DNA of 64,000 bases from Mycolicibacterium psychrotolerans (GCF_010729305.1 NZ_AP022574.1:2232001-2296000), one strand, 5' to 3'. Positions 53,908 through 63,141 are shown, numbered from the stretch's first letter. Program-made: numbers and translations. Notes: a model not told the origin generated them from the sequence alone.

Positions 53908-54099
53908 ATGGCAGCCAAGGAGTCGGCAGAGTCGTCCGGAGCTCCCGAAGACGAGAACAAGCGCAAGTTCCGCGAAGCATTGGAGCGCAAGAAGGCGCAG
54001 GCGGCGGGCGGCGCAGCCCACCGCGACGGCGGTGCCAAGCAACCGCGCGCCCACGGTCCGCTCGAGAACCGGCGCGAATTCCGCCGCAAGAGCGGCTGA
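53908..54099 (+). CDS. DUF5302 small basic protein
   Basis: 63 residues, charged throughout (PEDENKRKFREALERKKAQA, QPRAHGPLENRREFRRKSG). This is the complete DUF5302 signature seen in mycobacteria and nocardiae, with no hydrophobic segments and an Arg/Lys-rich C-terminus. Role unknown; the composition suggests nucleic-acid or ribosome contact. It follows the F420-type gene by 18 bp, in the same direction. Confidence 0.75.
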   Translation: MAAKESAESSGAPEDENKRKFREALERKKAQAAGGAAHRDGGAKQPRAHGPLENRREFRRKSG

Positions 54100-54103
54100 T
54101 ACC

Positions 54104-55297
54104 TCAGACCCGGGCCGGCCGGGCACGCTCCCGCATCAGGATCGCGACCAGACAGCCCGCGGCGAGCACGGCGACCGACACCGCGAACACCACGCCCGAG
54201 GTGCGAAGTCCCCACGCCTGCGCGGCCAGTCCCTCCCCGACCACCGGGACGGCGATCGCCACGTAGGCGATCACGAAGTACGTGGAACTGACCTCGGCCC
54301 GCCGCTCGGCCGGCGTGCGGTCGGACACCGCGGCCAGGCCGCGGCTGAAGCTGATGCCCTGCCCGACGCCCGCGACGACGGCCGCCGCGATCAGCCCCGG
54401 CAGCGACGAGAAGTGCAGTGCGAGGGCGAGAATCGCCATGCCGACGATCAGGATCGCGCAGCCCACCGCGACGGCGCGGCCGGGATCCATCGTGCGTGCG
54501 GCCACCTGCGCGACCGCCGAGGTGAGGAAGACCGACCCCGCGATGACGCCGGCCACCGCATGGTTGCCGATGCCGACCACGTCGGCGACGAACGACGGCG
54601 CGACGGCGGCGAACAGCCCGGTGACGGCGAAACCGGCGAAGGCAGCCAGGGCGGCCACCACGAACACCGACCGGGCTTCGGGCGGCACCGCCAGCCGCTG
54701 CACACCGAGCCTGCCCTCGCGCGGCGACGTCTCGGGCGAACAGAGCACCGCGACCGCGGCCGCCGCGCACAACACGAGGTGGACCACGAAACTCAGATCG
54801 AGCGGGCGCGGCGCGTACTGCACCAGCACGCCGGCCAGTACCGGACCGAGCCCGAGCCCGCCGATGTTCACCACCGACGCCACGGCCGCGGCGCGCGACC
54901 GCCAGGCCGGCGGCGCCGCCTCGATGACCGCGGCGGTGGCGGTGCCGGTGAACAGTCCCGCCGACAACCCCGACAGCACGCGGCCGATCAGCAGCTCGGT
55001 CACCGAGTCGGCCAGCACGAACACGACCGCACTGGCCGCCGCGAACGCGATGCCGGCCAGCAGCACCGGCCGCCGGCCCACCACGTCGGACCACCGGCCG
55101 AAAGCCAGCAGCGCGGCCAGCACGCCGCCGGCGTAGGCGGCGAAGATCACCGTCGTCGTCAGCACCTGGAAGTGCAGGTCCTCGGCGAACAGCGCGTACA
55201 TCGGGGTGGGCAGCGTGGTGCCCACCATGATCGCGGCGAACGCGTAGGCGAGCAGGGCCATCGAATAACGGTGCACGCTTGGTGTCAGCCGGGACAT
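54104..55297 (-). CDS. MFS transporter
   Basis: 397 residues from ATG 55297. Twelve hydrophobic helices with loop 2-3 motif FGRWSDVVGRRPVLLAGIAF and helix 5 GLSAGLFTGTATAAVIEAAP, as in drug-exporter MFS proteins (YfcJ/Bcr-like). AVSDRTPAERRAEVSSTYFVIAYVAIA lies in the second half. The open frame extends 23 codons upstream without an RBS, so I start at 55297. Substrate unknown. It stands alone, with its 3' end convergent with DUF5302 and its start next to a 23-bp inverted repeat. Confidence 0.8.
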   Translation of the reverse strand: MSRLTPSVHRYSMALLAYAFAAIMVGTTLPTPMYALFAEDLHFQVLTTTVIFAAYAGGVLAALLAFGRWSDVVGRRPVLLAGIAFAAASAVVFVLADSVTELLIGRVLSGLSAGLFTGTATAAVIEAAPPAWRSRAAAVASVVNIGGLGLGPVLAGVLVQYAPRPLDLSFVVHLVLCAAAAVAVLCSPETSPREGRLGVQRLAVPPEARSVFVVAALAAFAGFAVTGLFAAVAPSFVADVVGIGNHAVAGVIAGSVFLTSAVAQVAARTMDPGRAVAVGCAILIVGMAILALALHFSSLPGLIAAAVVAGVGQGISFSRGLAAVSDRTPAERRAEVSSTYFVIAYVAIAVPVVGEGLAAQAWGLRTSGVVFAVSVAVLAAGCLVAILMRERARPARV

Positions 55298-55310
55298 GCC
55301 GGGCAGTATT

Positions 55311-55375
55311 CCGCCGAATGCGCATTCCGGCAGCCCGCTACTCGCGTTTTGCCTGCCGGAATGCACGTTCGGCGG
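55311..55375. terminator. long inverted repeat after the ActP-like operon
   Basis: Arms 55311-55333 and 55353-55375 pair over 23 bp with two mismatched positions and a 19-nt loop. It is 9 bp past the stop of the minus-strand symporter gene. Probably the terminator of the whole minus-strand operon, without a U tract. Confidence 0.6.
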
Positions 55376-55383
55376 GGGTGGGG

Positions 55384-57015
55384 TCAGTGCGCGACGGCCT
55401 TCTCGGCGCCGATCCCCGTGAGCGACCGCACCTCCATCTCGGCGGCGACCTTCGGGTCCTCGTCATCGGGCGACGTCAGTGTCCCGACGATGCCGAGGAT
55501 GAACGCCAGCGGGATCGACACGATGCCCGGATTGGCCAGCGGGAACCACGCGAAGTCGGCGCCCGGGATCATCGAGGTCTTCGCGCCCGACACCGCCGGG
55601 GAGAAGACGATCAGCACGATGGTCGAGATCAGGCCGCCGTACATGCTCCACAGCGCGCCGCGGGTGTTGAACCGCTTCCAGTACAGCGAGTAGATGATCG
55701 TCGGCAGATTCGCGGCCGCGGCGACCGCGAACGCCAGCGCCACCAGGAACGCGACGTTCTGACCGTTGGCCAGGATGCCGAGCCCGATCGCGAACACGCC
55801 GAGCACCACCGCGGTGATCCGGGACACCCGGACCTGCTCGTCCTCGGTCACCTTGTGCGACTTCAGGACGCTGGCGTAGATGTCGTGCGCGAACGATGCC
55901 GACGCGGTGATCGTCAGACCGGCGACCACCGCGAGGATCGTCGCGAACGCCACCGCGGAGATGACGCCGAGCAGGATCACGCCGCCGAGTTCGAAGGCCA
56001 GCAGGGGTGCCGCAGAATTGACTCCGCCTGCGGCGCTGAGGATGCGGTCCGGGCCGACCAGAGCGGCCGCGCCGTAACCCAGCACCAGCGTGAACAGGTA
56101 GAAGGCACCGATCAGTGCGATCGCCCAGACCACGCTCCGTCGTGCCTCTTTGGCCGTCGGCACGGTGTAGAAGCGCATCAGCACGTGCGGCAGGCCCGCG
56201 GTGCCGAGCACGAGCGCCAGCGCCAGCGAGATGAAGTTGATCTGCGAGGTGAGCGATCCGCCGTACTGCGCGCCCGGGGCGAGGACGTCGCGCTTGGCCA
56301 CCCCCTCGGTGGTGGCGCCGCTGATCGCCGACTGCGCCGAGCCGAGGATCTCGGAGAAGTTCAGCCCGAATTTGGCGAGCACCATCACCGTCATCACGCC
56401 GGCGCCGAAGATCAGCAGGACGGCCTTGATGATCTGCACCCAGGTGGTGCCCTTCATGCCGCCGACCAGGACGTAGACGATCATCAGGACGCCGACCACC
56501 GCGATGACGACCGACTGGCCGCTGCGGCTCTTGATGTCGAGCAGCAGCGCGACCAGACCACCCGCGCCCGCCATCTGGGCCAGCAGGTAGAACAGCGAAA
56601 CCGTCAGCGTGCTCGTTGCCGCCGCCATCCGCACCGGCCGCTGCTTGAGCCGGAAGCTCAGCACGTCGGCCATCGTGAATTTGCCGGTGTTGCGCAGTAG
56701 TTCGGCTACCAGAAGCAGCGCGACCAACCAGGCGACCAGGAAACCGATCGAGTAGAGGAAGCCGTCGTAGCCGTATACCGCGATGGCCCCGGCGATGCCG
56801 AGGAAGCTGGCGGCCGACAGGTAGTCGCCGGCGATCGCGATGCCGTTCTGCGGACCGGAGAAGCCGCGCCCGCCGGTGAAGAACTCGTCGGCGGTGGCGT
56901 TCTTCTTGCTCGCCCGGATCACCACGATCATCGTGATGACGACGAACAGGCTGAAGATGCCGATGTTGGCGACCGGGTTGCCGATCGTCTCGGTCTGCGC
57001 GAGGAGGGTTGTCAT
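55384..57015 (-). CDS. SSS-family cation/acetate symporter (ActP-like)
   Basis: 543 residues with 13 membrane helices. The sodium/solute symporter core is clear: GFSGPQNGIAIAGDYLSAASFLGIAGA, YSIGFLVAWLVALLLVAELLRN, FTMADVLSFRLKQRPVRMAA and GMKGTTWVQIIKAVLLIFGAG. ActP proteins import acetate, pyruvate or glycolate with Na+ or H+. Here it is preceded by a DUF485 partner with a 4-bp overlap. It is the last gene of an operon with a LytSR two-component system and a second symporter. Confidence 0.9.
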   Translation of the reverse strand: MTTLLAQTETIGNPVANIGIFSLFVVITMIVVIRASKKNATADEFFTGGRGFSGPQNGIAIAGDYLSAASFLGIAGAIAVYGYDGFLYSIGFLVAWLVALLLVAELLRNTGKFTMADVLSFRLKQRPVRMAAATSTLTVSLFYLLAQMAGAGGLVALLLDIKSRSGQSVVIAVVGVLMIVYVLVGGMKGTTWVQIIKAVLLIFGAGVMTVMVLAKFGLNFSEILGSAQSAISGATTEGVAKRDVLAPGAQYGGSLTSQINFISLALALVLGTAGLPHVLMRFYTVPTAKEARRSVVWAIALIGAFYLFTLVLGYGAAALVGPDRILSAAGGVNSAAPLLAFELGGVILLGVISAVAFATILAVVAGLTITASASFAHDIYASVLKSHKVTEDEQVRVSRITAVVLGVFAIGLGILANGQNVAFLVALAFAVAAAANLPTIIYSLYWKRFNTRGALWSMYGGLISTIVLIVFSPAVSGAKTSMIPGADFAWFPLANPGIVSIPLAFILGIVGTLTSPDDEDPKVAAEMEVRSLTGIGAEKAVAH

Positions 57016-57374
57016 TTGATCTCACTCTCGAGCTCGGCGCGGATCGCACTGGCGCGCGGGTCGATCTCGCGGTTGGCGAACCGGACGTACAGCCCGGTGA
57101 TCAGGAACGTGGTCAGGAACTGGCCCAGCCCGATGATCAGGCCCACGTTGATGGCTCCCCAGACCCTGGTGGCCATGAAGTCGTGGGCGAAGGCGCCCAG
57201 GACGACGTAGGTGGCGTACCAGATGAGGAAGAAGGCCGTCATCGGAAACACGAAGCGGCGCAGCCTGCTTCGCAATTCCTGGAACTCGGGGCTGGCCTGG
57301 ACTTCCAGATAGCGTTCCCCAGAGATGAGCTCAGGGTTGGCTTCCGGACGTATCGGAAGGTCGGTTTCGGACAC
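57012..57374 (-). CDS. DUF485 (YjcH-like) small membrane protein
   Basis: 120 residues from GTG 57374. Two membrane helices (VFPMTAFFLIWYATYVVLGAF and VGLIIGLGQFLTTFLITGLYV) and ANREIDPRASAIRAELESEI at the end, the exact pattern of YjcH, encoded in front of actP in enteric bacteria and here too. It is thought to help the symporter fold or work. ATGA-type overlap with the symporter gene. Confidence 0.85.
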   Translation of the reverse strand: MSETDLPIRPEANPELISGERYLEVQASPEFQELRSRLRRFVFPMTAFFLIWYATYVVLGAFAHDFMATRVWGAINVGLIIGLGQFLTTFLITGLYVRFANREIDPRASAIRAELESEIK

Positions 57375-57515
57375 GGTGGTCTGCTCCTGACTGCTGTGAA
57401 CCGGCTGTGCCCAGGACGGTAGTTGAGATGCAGGTCACAAAAACAGGCTCAATGGGGTCCAGACGACGAGCTCGGGCGGCTGTGCGGTGAGCGGTTGGTC
57501 GACGACGACGAGCGG

Positions 57516-59258
57516 CTAACCCTTCGGTACGCGTTCGATCACCATGCCCAGATTCTCGGGAAGATGCATCCGCGCGAACGTCTGCGCCACATCGGCGGGC
57601 ACCGTCGCGCGGGTGAGGCGGCTGACCACGATCATGGTCGCGAACGCGAGCGGCACACTGACCGCCGCCGGGTACCCGATCAGCACGGCGGGCCACCCCC
57701 CGGCGAGGTCGTCGTCGACGCCGCCGGCCACCGCGACCGTCACCGCCACCCCCGACAGCAGCCCTCCGATCGCGAGCCCGCACGCGGCGCCGGCCGCGGT
57801 GAGACCGCGCCACCAGATGCCGAGCACCAGCAGCGGGCACAGCGTCGACGCCGCGACGGCGAAGGCCAGGCCCACACTGCGGGAAAGCTCCAAACCCCCG
57901 GAGGCCGCCAGTGCCAACGGAATCGGGATGACGCCGCCGATCACCGCGGCGATCCGAAAGTCGCGCACCCGGCCCGCCAGCACGTCGGTGGCCAGGGCAC
58001 CGGCGAAGCTGACCAAGAGACCCGACGACGTGGCGAGGAACGCCGCGATCGCACCCGCGGCCACCAGCGCGGCGAGCAGTTGTCCGGCCGGCCCGCCGAT
58101 GGCCGACCCCGGCGCCAGCAGCACGGCCGCGTCGGCGGCGCCGGTGATGAGCAACTGCGGCACGTACAGCCGCGAGAACACCCCGAGCAGCGTGGGGAAC
58201 AGATAGAACAGCGACAGCAGCGCGATCACCGCCAACGCCGTGCGCCGGGCCGCCCGGCCATCGGGGTTGGTGTAGAAGCGCACCAGCACATGGGGCAGAC
58301 CCATCGTGCCGAGGAACGTCGCGACCATGATCGACACGACCTGATACAGCGGATGGTCCCCGCCGAGGCCACCGCCCGAGGCGATCCAGTCCGCGCCGGT
58401 GCTCGGCGCGCCGGCCACCACCGGCGTGGCCGCGCCGGCGGCGAGCGTCAGCGTGCTTCCCGCGCTCAGCCTGTGGGGGCCGGCGGCGCCGATGGGGTCG
58501 CCAACAACCGACCGCCTGTCCAGCGTGCCGGTGACCGTGATGCCGCCGGGTTCGGCGACCTGGACCACGACGTCGGTGTCGATCGCGACGGTGGTGGTCT
58601 GCTGCACGGTCGGCGGCAGCGGCCCGCCGAGTTCGCCGCCGCGGTCGGTGAAGAACAGCCCCGCGAGCGCGAGCGCGGGGATGGCGACCGCGGTCAGCTT
58701 GAGCCAGTACTGGAAGGCCTGCACGAACGTGATCGAGCGCATGCCGCCGGCGACCACGTTGGTCAGCACGATCGCGCCGACGGCCAGCGGCCCCAGCCAC
58801 ACCGGGGTGCCGAGCAGGGTCTTCAGTGTCAGGCCGGCGCCCTGGTACTGCGGTACCAGATAGAAGATGCAGATCACGACGACGACGAGCATCGCGATCT
58901 TGCGCAACCGCGCCGAGCCGAGCCGGAACTCCGCGAAGTCGGGAACGGTGTAGGCCCCCGAGCGGCGCAGCGGCGCGGCGACGAACAGCAGCAGCCCGAG
59001 ATAGCCTGCGGTGAAGCCGACCGGATACCACAAAGCGTCGGCGCCGTATTTGGCGATCAGCCCGGCCACCCCGAGAAACGAAGCGGCCGAGAGATATTCA
59101 CCGGAGATGGCCGCGGCGTTCCACTGTGATCCGACTGTGCGCGACGCGACGAGGAAATCGGAGGTGGTGCGGGAGAAGCGCACCCCGTACGCGCCGATCG
59201 CGATGGTGGCCAGCGCCGCGGCCAGCAGCGCGGCGGCGGTCAGCGGTGAGCCGGTCAC
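57516..59258 (-). CDS. second SSS-family symporter (ActP-like)
   Basis: 580 residues from GTG 59258; the frame is open beyond it but belongs to the upstream gene. GYLAGEYLSAAS-like core (WNAAAISGEYLSAASFLGVAGL), FAEFRLGSARLRKIAM, AGGMRSITFVQAFQYWLKLT. About 13 helices. An insertion of some 90 residues between helices at about 250-340 (GELGGPLPPTVQQTTTVAID onward) forms an extra loop absent from the other copy. Import of a small monocarboxylate is likely. Overlaps the upstream gene by 4 bp (GTGA). Confidence 0.85.
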   Translation of the reverse strand: MTGSPLTAAALLAAALATIAIGAYGVRFSRTTSDFLVASRTVGSQWNAAAISGEYLSAASFLGVAGLIAKYGADALWYPVGFTAGYLGLLLFVAAPLRRSGAYTVPDFAEFRLGSARLRKIAMLVVVVICIFYLVPQYQGAGLTLKTLLGTPVWLGPLAVGAIVLTNVVAGGMRSITFVQAFQYWLKLTAVAIPALALAGLFFTDRGGELGGPLPPTVQQTTTVAIDTDVVVQVAEPGGITVTGTLDRRSVVGDPIGAAGPHRLSAGSTLTLAAGAATPVVAGAPSTGADWIASGGGLGGDHPLYQVVSIMVATFLGTMGLPHVLVRFYTNPDGRAARRTALAVIALLSLFYLFPTLLGVFSRLYVPQLLITGAADAAVLLAPGSAIGGPAGQLLAALVAAGAIAAFLATSSGLLVSFAGALATDVLAGRVRDFRIAAVIGGVIPIPLALAASGGLELSRSVGLAFAVAASTLCPLLVLGIWWRGLTAAGAACGLAIGGLLSGVAVTVAVAGGVDDDLAGGWPAVLIGYPAAVSVPLAFATMIVVSRLTRATVPADVAQTFARMHLPENLGMVIERVPKG

Positions 59259-59623
59259 GGTTCGGAGTCGACGACGCCGACGAAGTCGCGCTCGCCCTGC
59301 TCGGCGAGGCGCACGTACGCCCACCCGATGCCGTAGAGCAGCGGATACACCAATCCGGCCAGCACCAGCCAGTTCAGCCGGACGCCGAACACGGTCACCG
59401 CACCCAGCCCGGGGAACAGCGCGTTGAGCACCGGGATAGCCCCGACCAGGCACACCACCACCGCGCCGAGGCGCAGCGCCAGCCCCAGCTGTGCCCGCAC
59501 CAGCCCGCGCACCAGGGCGTCACCCACCTGCGTCTGCTCCTGTACCTCGACGCGGGTGCGCACCATCCGGGCGCCCCGGCGATGCGCGAGCACCACCCGT
59601 TGCCGTTGCGGCCGTTCACTCAT
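59255..59623 (-). CDS. small membrane protein, symporter partner (DUF485-like position)
   Basis: 122 residues: a basic N-terminus, then two membrane helices (LGLALRLGAVVVCLVGAIPVLNALFPGLG and LNWLVLAGLVYPLLYGIGWAY) and the end EQGERDFVGVVDSEP. It occupies the YjcH position before a symporter gene, though the sequence itself matches DUF485 poorly. An accessory role for the 580-residue symporter is likely. Start and end overlap the neighbours, so it is one translational unit. Confidence 0.75.
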   Translation of the reverse strand: MSERPQRQRVVLAHRRGARMVRTRVEVQEQTQVGDALVRGLVRAQLGLALRLGAVVVCLVGAIPVLNALFPGLGAVTVFGVRLNWLVLAGLVYPLLYGIGWAYVRLAEQGERDFVGVVDSEP

Positions 59624-60401
59624 CGGCGCCTCCGGGTCGCAGGCTGCGCATCGGCGTACGCACCACGCGGTCGCGCAGTTCCCGGGCCTGACGGCGGCTG
59701 ACCGGCAGCTCGATTCCGGGCGAGGCCCCGTTGGCCCGCATCCGGACGAGCACGGCGCCGTCCACGGTGCGCAGCCCGGTCACGAAGCGCAGCGCGACCA
59801 GATAGGAGCGATGCACCCGCTGGAAACCGTGGTCGCGCCAACGACTCTCCAGTGTGCTGAGCGGTATCCGGACCAGATGGGCCCCGGACGCGGAGTGCAG
59901 CCGGGCGTAGTCGCCCTCGGCCTCCACCCAGCCGATGCTCGCCCGGGGCACCAGGTGCGTGATCCCGCCGAGTTCGGCCGGGACGACGTCGGATTCGGCG
60001 TCGTCCCGCTCGGGTGCCGCCTCCTCTGCGGGCCGGGCCGAGGTGACCCGGCGCACCGCCTCGTCGAGGCGGTCCTCGCGGATCGGCTTGAGCAGATAGT
60101 CCACCGCGCCGACGTCGAACGCGGCGACGGCCTTGTCGTCGTGCGCGGTGACGAACACGATGGCCGGGCGTTGTGCGTAATGTGCCAGCACCCCGGCGAG
60201 TTCGATGCCCGACAGACCCGGCATGTTGATGTCGAGAAAGACGGCGTCGATGCGGCGGTGGTTGAGTTCGCGCAGCGCCGAGGTGGCGTCACCGGCCCGG
60301 AACACCTCGCCGATGCCGGGATGCCGGCCGAGCAGGTAGGCCAGCTCGTCGAGCGCGGGCACCTCGTCGTCGACGGCCAGCACGGTGAGCGGCTTGGTCA
60401 T
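59616..60401 (-). CDS. LytR/AlgR-type response regulator
   Basis: 261 residues. Receiver domain (residues 1-125): VDDEVPALDELAYLL with D11/D12, phosphoacceptor Asp57 in VFLDINMPG, Lys in DYLLKPI. A LytTR DNA-binding domain follows (about 145-250): GWVEAEGDYARLHS, LESRWRDHGFQRVHRSYLVAL and ELPVSRRQARELRDRV. LytTR proteins bind tandem direct repeats in promoters. Partner histidine kinase gene overlaps by 4 bp. It probably controls the symporter genes in this operon. Confidence 0.9.
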   Translation of the reverse strand: MTKPLTVLAVDDEVPALDELAYLLGRHPGIGEVFRAGDATSALRELNHRRIDAVFLDINMPGLSGIELAGVLAHYAQRPAIVFVTAHDDKAVAAFDVGAVDYLLKPIREDRLDEAVRRVTSARPAEEAAPERDDAESDVVPAELGGITHLVPRASIGWVEAEGDYARLHSASGAHLVRIPLSTLESRWRDHGFQRVHRSYLVALRFVTGLRTVDGAVLVRMRANGASPGIELPVSRRQARELRDRVVRTPMRSLRPGGADE

Positions 60402-61615
60402 TGCTTGCCCACTCCGAACGCCCCTCCGTCGGCCCGCACACCCGACCGGAACTTCGGCACCCGCATGATCACCTTGGTGCCCGCCCCGATCGCTGTCTCG
60501 ACCACCAGACCGTAATCGTTGCCGAAGGCCGCTCGCAGGCGATGGTCGACATTCGTCAAGCCGACGTGGGCCGAGGCGCTGTCCGCGCCGTCGGACAGCG
60601 CGTCGCCCGGGCCGGAGCGCAACGCGTCGGGATCCATCCCGACCCCGTCGTCCTCGACGGTGATGACGCAGTCGGAGCCCTCGTCGCGGGCGACCAGTTC
60701 GATCGAGCCGCTGCCGCGGCCGGCGAAGCCGTGCCGAACGGCGTTCTCCACCAACGGTTGTAGAGCCAGGAACGGCACGACGACGGTGAGCACCTCGGGC
60801 GCCACCTGCAGCGTCACCGTCAATGCGGTGCCGAACCGGGCGCGCTCCAGGGTGAGGTAGCGGTCGATGTTGCGCAGCTCCTCGGCCAGCGTGGTGTACG
60901 GGCCTGCCGCGCGGAAGGAGTAGCGGGTGAAGTCGGCGAACTCGAGGATGAGTTCCCGTGCGCGGTCGGGGTCCGTGCGCACGAACGAGGCGATGGTGTT
61001 CAGCGCGTTGTAGATGAAGTGCGGGCTGATCTGCGCGCGCAGCGCCAGCACCTCGGCGCGGTCGAGCCGAGCGCGCGACGCGTCGAGTTCGGCCAGTTCG
61101 ATCTGGCTCGCCGCGTAGCGGGCCACCTCGCCGACGGCGCCCAGCATGCCGGGACCGGGGGAGTGCGTCGTCACCACGACCAGCACGCCCAGCCGGTCGC
61201 CGGCGTCGGTCAGCAGCGGCTGGGCGACCACGGCCGTCGTCGCGGCGGGCGTCATCACCCGCCGCTCACCCGACAGCGATTCCCGCGCGGCACCGTCGCA
61301 CGCGGCGATCACGTCGGCGTCCCAGACGGCGTCGTCGTCCGGATCGCGGGCGAGCAGGCGCCCGTCGCCGTCGAACAGCGCGAGTCCGTCGGTTCCGGTC
61401 AGGCCACGCAGGAACGGAGCCGCCGTGCCCGCCGAGGACGCGGTCAGGCCCTGCCGCAGAGCCCGGGCGGCCAGAGACGCGGTGTGCAGTGCGGTGTGCA
61501 CGGCCCGCTCCGTCGGGGTGGCCACCACCCGCCGGGTGCGCACGGCCAGCACCACCGCGGCGACCGCGACGACGATCAGCGCGGCGGTCAGGGCGATCGC
61601 GAGCTGGCCGGACAT
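60398..61615 (-). CDS. LytS-type sensor histidine kinase
   Basis: 405 residues from ATG 61615, with GAGGAG upstream; a GTG at 61648 adds 11. One membrane segment (about 7-26), a GAF-like sensor domain (40-180; FDGDGRLLARDPDDDAVWD) and a His_kinase/HATPase module: RAQISPHFIYNALNTIASF with phosphorylated His199, LVENAVRHGF (N box) and DDGVGMDP (G box). LytS/YehU kinases of this type, such as BtsS and YpdA, sense pyruvate or similar. The sensor half here is cytoplasmic, not the multi-helix 5TM type. First gene of the operon with the symporters. Confidence 0.9.
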   Translation of the reverse strand: MSGQLAIALTAALIVVAVAAVVLAVRTRRVVATPTERAVHTALHTASLAARALRQGLTASSAGTAAPFLRGLTGTDGLALFDGDGRLLARDPDDDAVWDADVIAACDGAARESLSGERRVMTPAATTAVVAQPLLTDAGDRLGVLVVVTTHSPGPGMLGAVGEVARYAASQIELAELDASRARLDRAEVLALRAQISPHFIYNALNTIASFVRTDPDRARELILEFADFTRYSFRAAGPYTTLAEELRNIDRYLTLERARFGTALTVTLQVAPEVLTVVVPFLALQPLVENAVRHGFAGRGSGSIELVARDEGSDCVITVEDDGVGMDPDALRSGPGDALSDGADSASAHVGLTNVDHRLRAAFGNDYGLVVETAIGAGTKVIMRVPKFRSGVRADGGAFGVGKQ

Positions 61616-61779
61616 CGATTCGTGCTCCTCGCGTGCTGGTGGGCTCACCTTAAACCTGCGGGCGCGACGAAACTGCTCATTCGACCGGCGTCAGCGTGGG
61701 GCGAAATCCTCGTGAGTTCCTTGGTACTGCGGGGGTTTGCAGGAGTCCGTATCCCGCGATCTCTGCATAGTGGGATCGG

Positions 61780-63066
61780 TTACCGTGCGGGGCGGTGATG
61801 CGTCTCGTACATGCGCAGCGCGACGATCATTCCCGACGCGGCGGTCAGCGCGGCCACTGTCCAGATGGCGGCGCGGATGCCGAGGAGGTCGGCCACCAGA
61901 CCGGTCACGAGTGCGCCGACCGCGAAACCGCCGTCGCGCCACAACCGGTAGGTGCCGACCGCGCGGGCACGCCAGGCCGGGTGGGCGACGTCGCCGATCG
62001 CGGCCAGCAGGGTGGGGTAGACCATGGCCGTGCCGACTCCGAGCAGCAGCGCGGCCATCGCCCAGATCGTGAAATGAGCACTCCAGGCGAATGTCGCCAA
62101 CGCGATCGCCTGCAGCCACATTCCGGCCGCGATCATCCATTTGCGCCCCCAGCGGTCCGACAGCGCCCCGGTGAAGAGCTGTCCCACCCCCCAGACGGCG
62201 GGATACAGCGCTGCCAGCACCCCGATGCGCCCCACCGACAGTCCAGCGCCGGCGAACAGGATCGGGAAGAGTCCCCACGCCAGGCCGTCGTTGAGATTGT
62301 TCACCAGTCCGGCCTGGCTGGCCGACGACAGCGCAGGTTCCCGAAAGCTGGTCTGAACGAACACTTCCCGGTTGCTCAGCCGCTCGTGCAGGTGGTCGTG
62401 GCGACCGTCGGCGCGCGCGACATGGGTGGCAGCCTCCAGTCGGGCATGCCCACGGGTCTCCCGGACGAATACGCTCGACAGGCCCAAGCCCAGTGAGGCG
62501 AAGGCGATTCCCAGGAAGAACGGGGCCGGACGCAGTCCGTAGACCTCGCCCAGGTAGCCGGTGGCCAGGGCGGTCAGCGCCACCGCGCCGTAGCCGGCGG
62601 CCTCGTTGAGGCCCATCGCGAAGCCACGACGAGCAGGTCCCACCAAGTCGATCTTCATCACCACCGTGGTCGACCACGTCAGCCCCTGACTGACCCCGAG
62701 CAGCACGTTTGCGACCACCACCCACGCCCACGACGGGGCCCACATCAACAGCAGCGGTACCGGAACCGCGACCAGCCATCCGATGACCAGGACCGGCTTG
62801 CGCCCGAACCGGTCGGACAACGTGCCCGCGATGTAGTTCGTGGCGGCCTTTGCCAGGCCGAATGCCAGGATGAAGGACAAACCGGCGGAGTAGGCCTGCA
62901 CACCGAACTCGCGCTCGCCCAACAGCGGCAACACCGTGCGTTCCTGGCCCAACATCCCCCCGACCAGGGCGTTGACCGTCACCAGCAGGGTGAATTGAGC
63001 GGCGTTCTGCCGCAACCCCAGCTCGACGGGACGATGGCGATGGGTTGCCTTGTGCGTCGCGTGCAT
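61780..63066 (-). CDS. MFS transporter with a His-rich N-terminus
   Basis: 428 residues from ATG 63066, with GGGAGG at 5 bp. The first twelve residues have four His (MHATHKATHRHR). Then twelve helices in the MFS pattern: GTLSDRFGRKPVLVIGW as motif A, GLNEAAGYGAVALTALATGYLGEVYG and GALSDRWGRKWMIAAGMW for the second half. Role: transport of a small molecule across the inner membrane. The gene shares a divergent region with a rhodanese gene, containing a CsoR/CstR-type palindrome, so a link to sulfur or metal stress is likely. Confidence 0.8.
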   Translation of the reverse strand: MHATHKATHRHRPVELGLRQNAAQFTLLVTVNALVGGMLGQERTVLPLLGEREFGVQAYSAGLSFILAFGLAKAATNYIAGTLSDRFGRKPVLVIGWLVAVPVPLLLMWAPSWAWVVVANVLLGVSQGLTWSTTVVMKIDLVGPARRGFAMGLNEAAGYGAVALTALATGYLGEVYGLRPAPFFLGIAFASLGLGLSSVFVRETRGHARLEAATHVARADGRHDHLHERLSNREVFVQTSFREPALSSASQAGLVNNLNDGLAWGLFPILFAGAGLSVGRIGVLAALYPAVWGVGQLFTGALSDRWGRKWMIAAGMWLQAIALATFAWSAHFTIWAMAALLLGVGTAMVYPTLLAAIGDVAHPAWRARAVGTYRLWRDGGFAVGALVTGLVADLLGIRAAIWTVAALTAASGMIVALRMYETHHRPAR

Positions 63067-63141
63067 GGTGTACCTCCCGAGTCGCCCGGTCGCAGACACG
63101 GCGATCGTGATCGTCGGTCAGCTTTCCGGCACGCGATCCAA

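Noticed and set aside
61735..61779. Terminator hairpin (ATCCC/GGGAT) after the last MFS gene
   Set aside because: Only 5 bp of pairing with a 16-nt loop and no U tract; could be chance.
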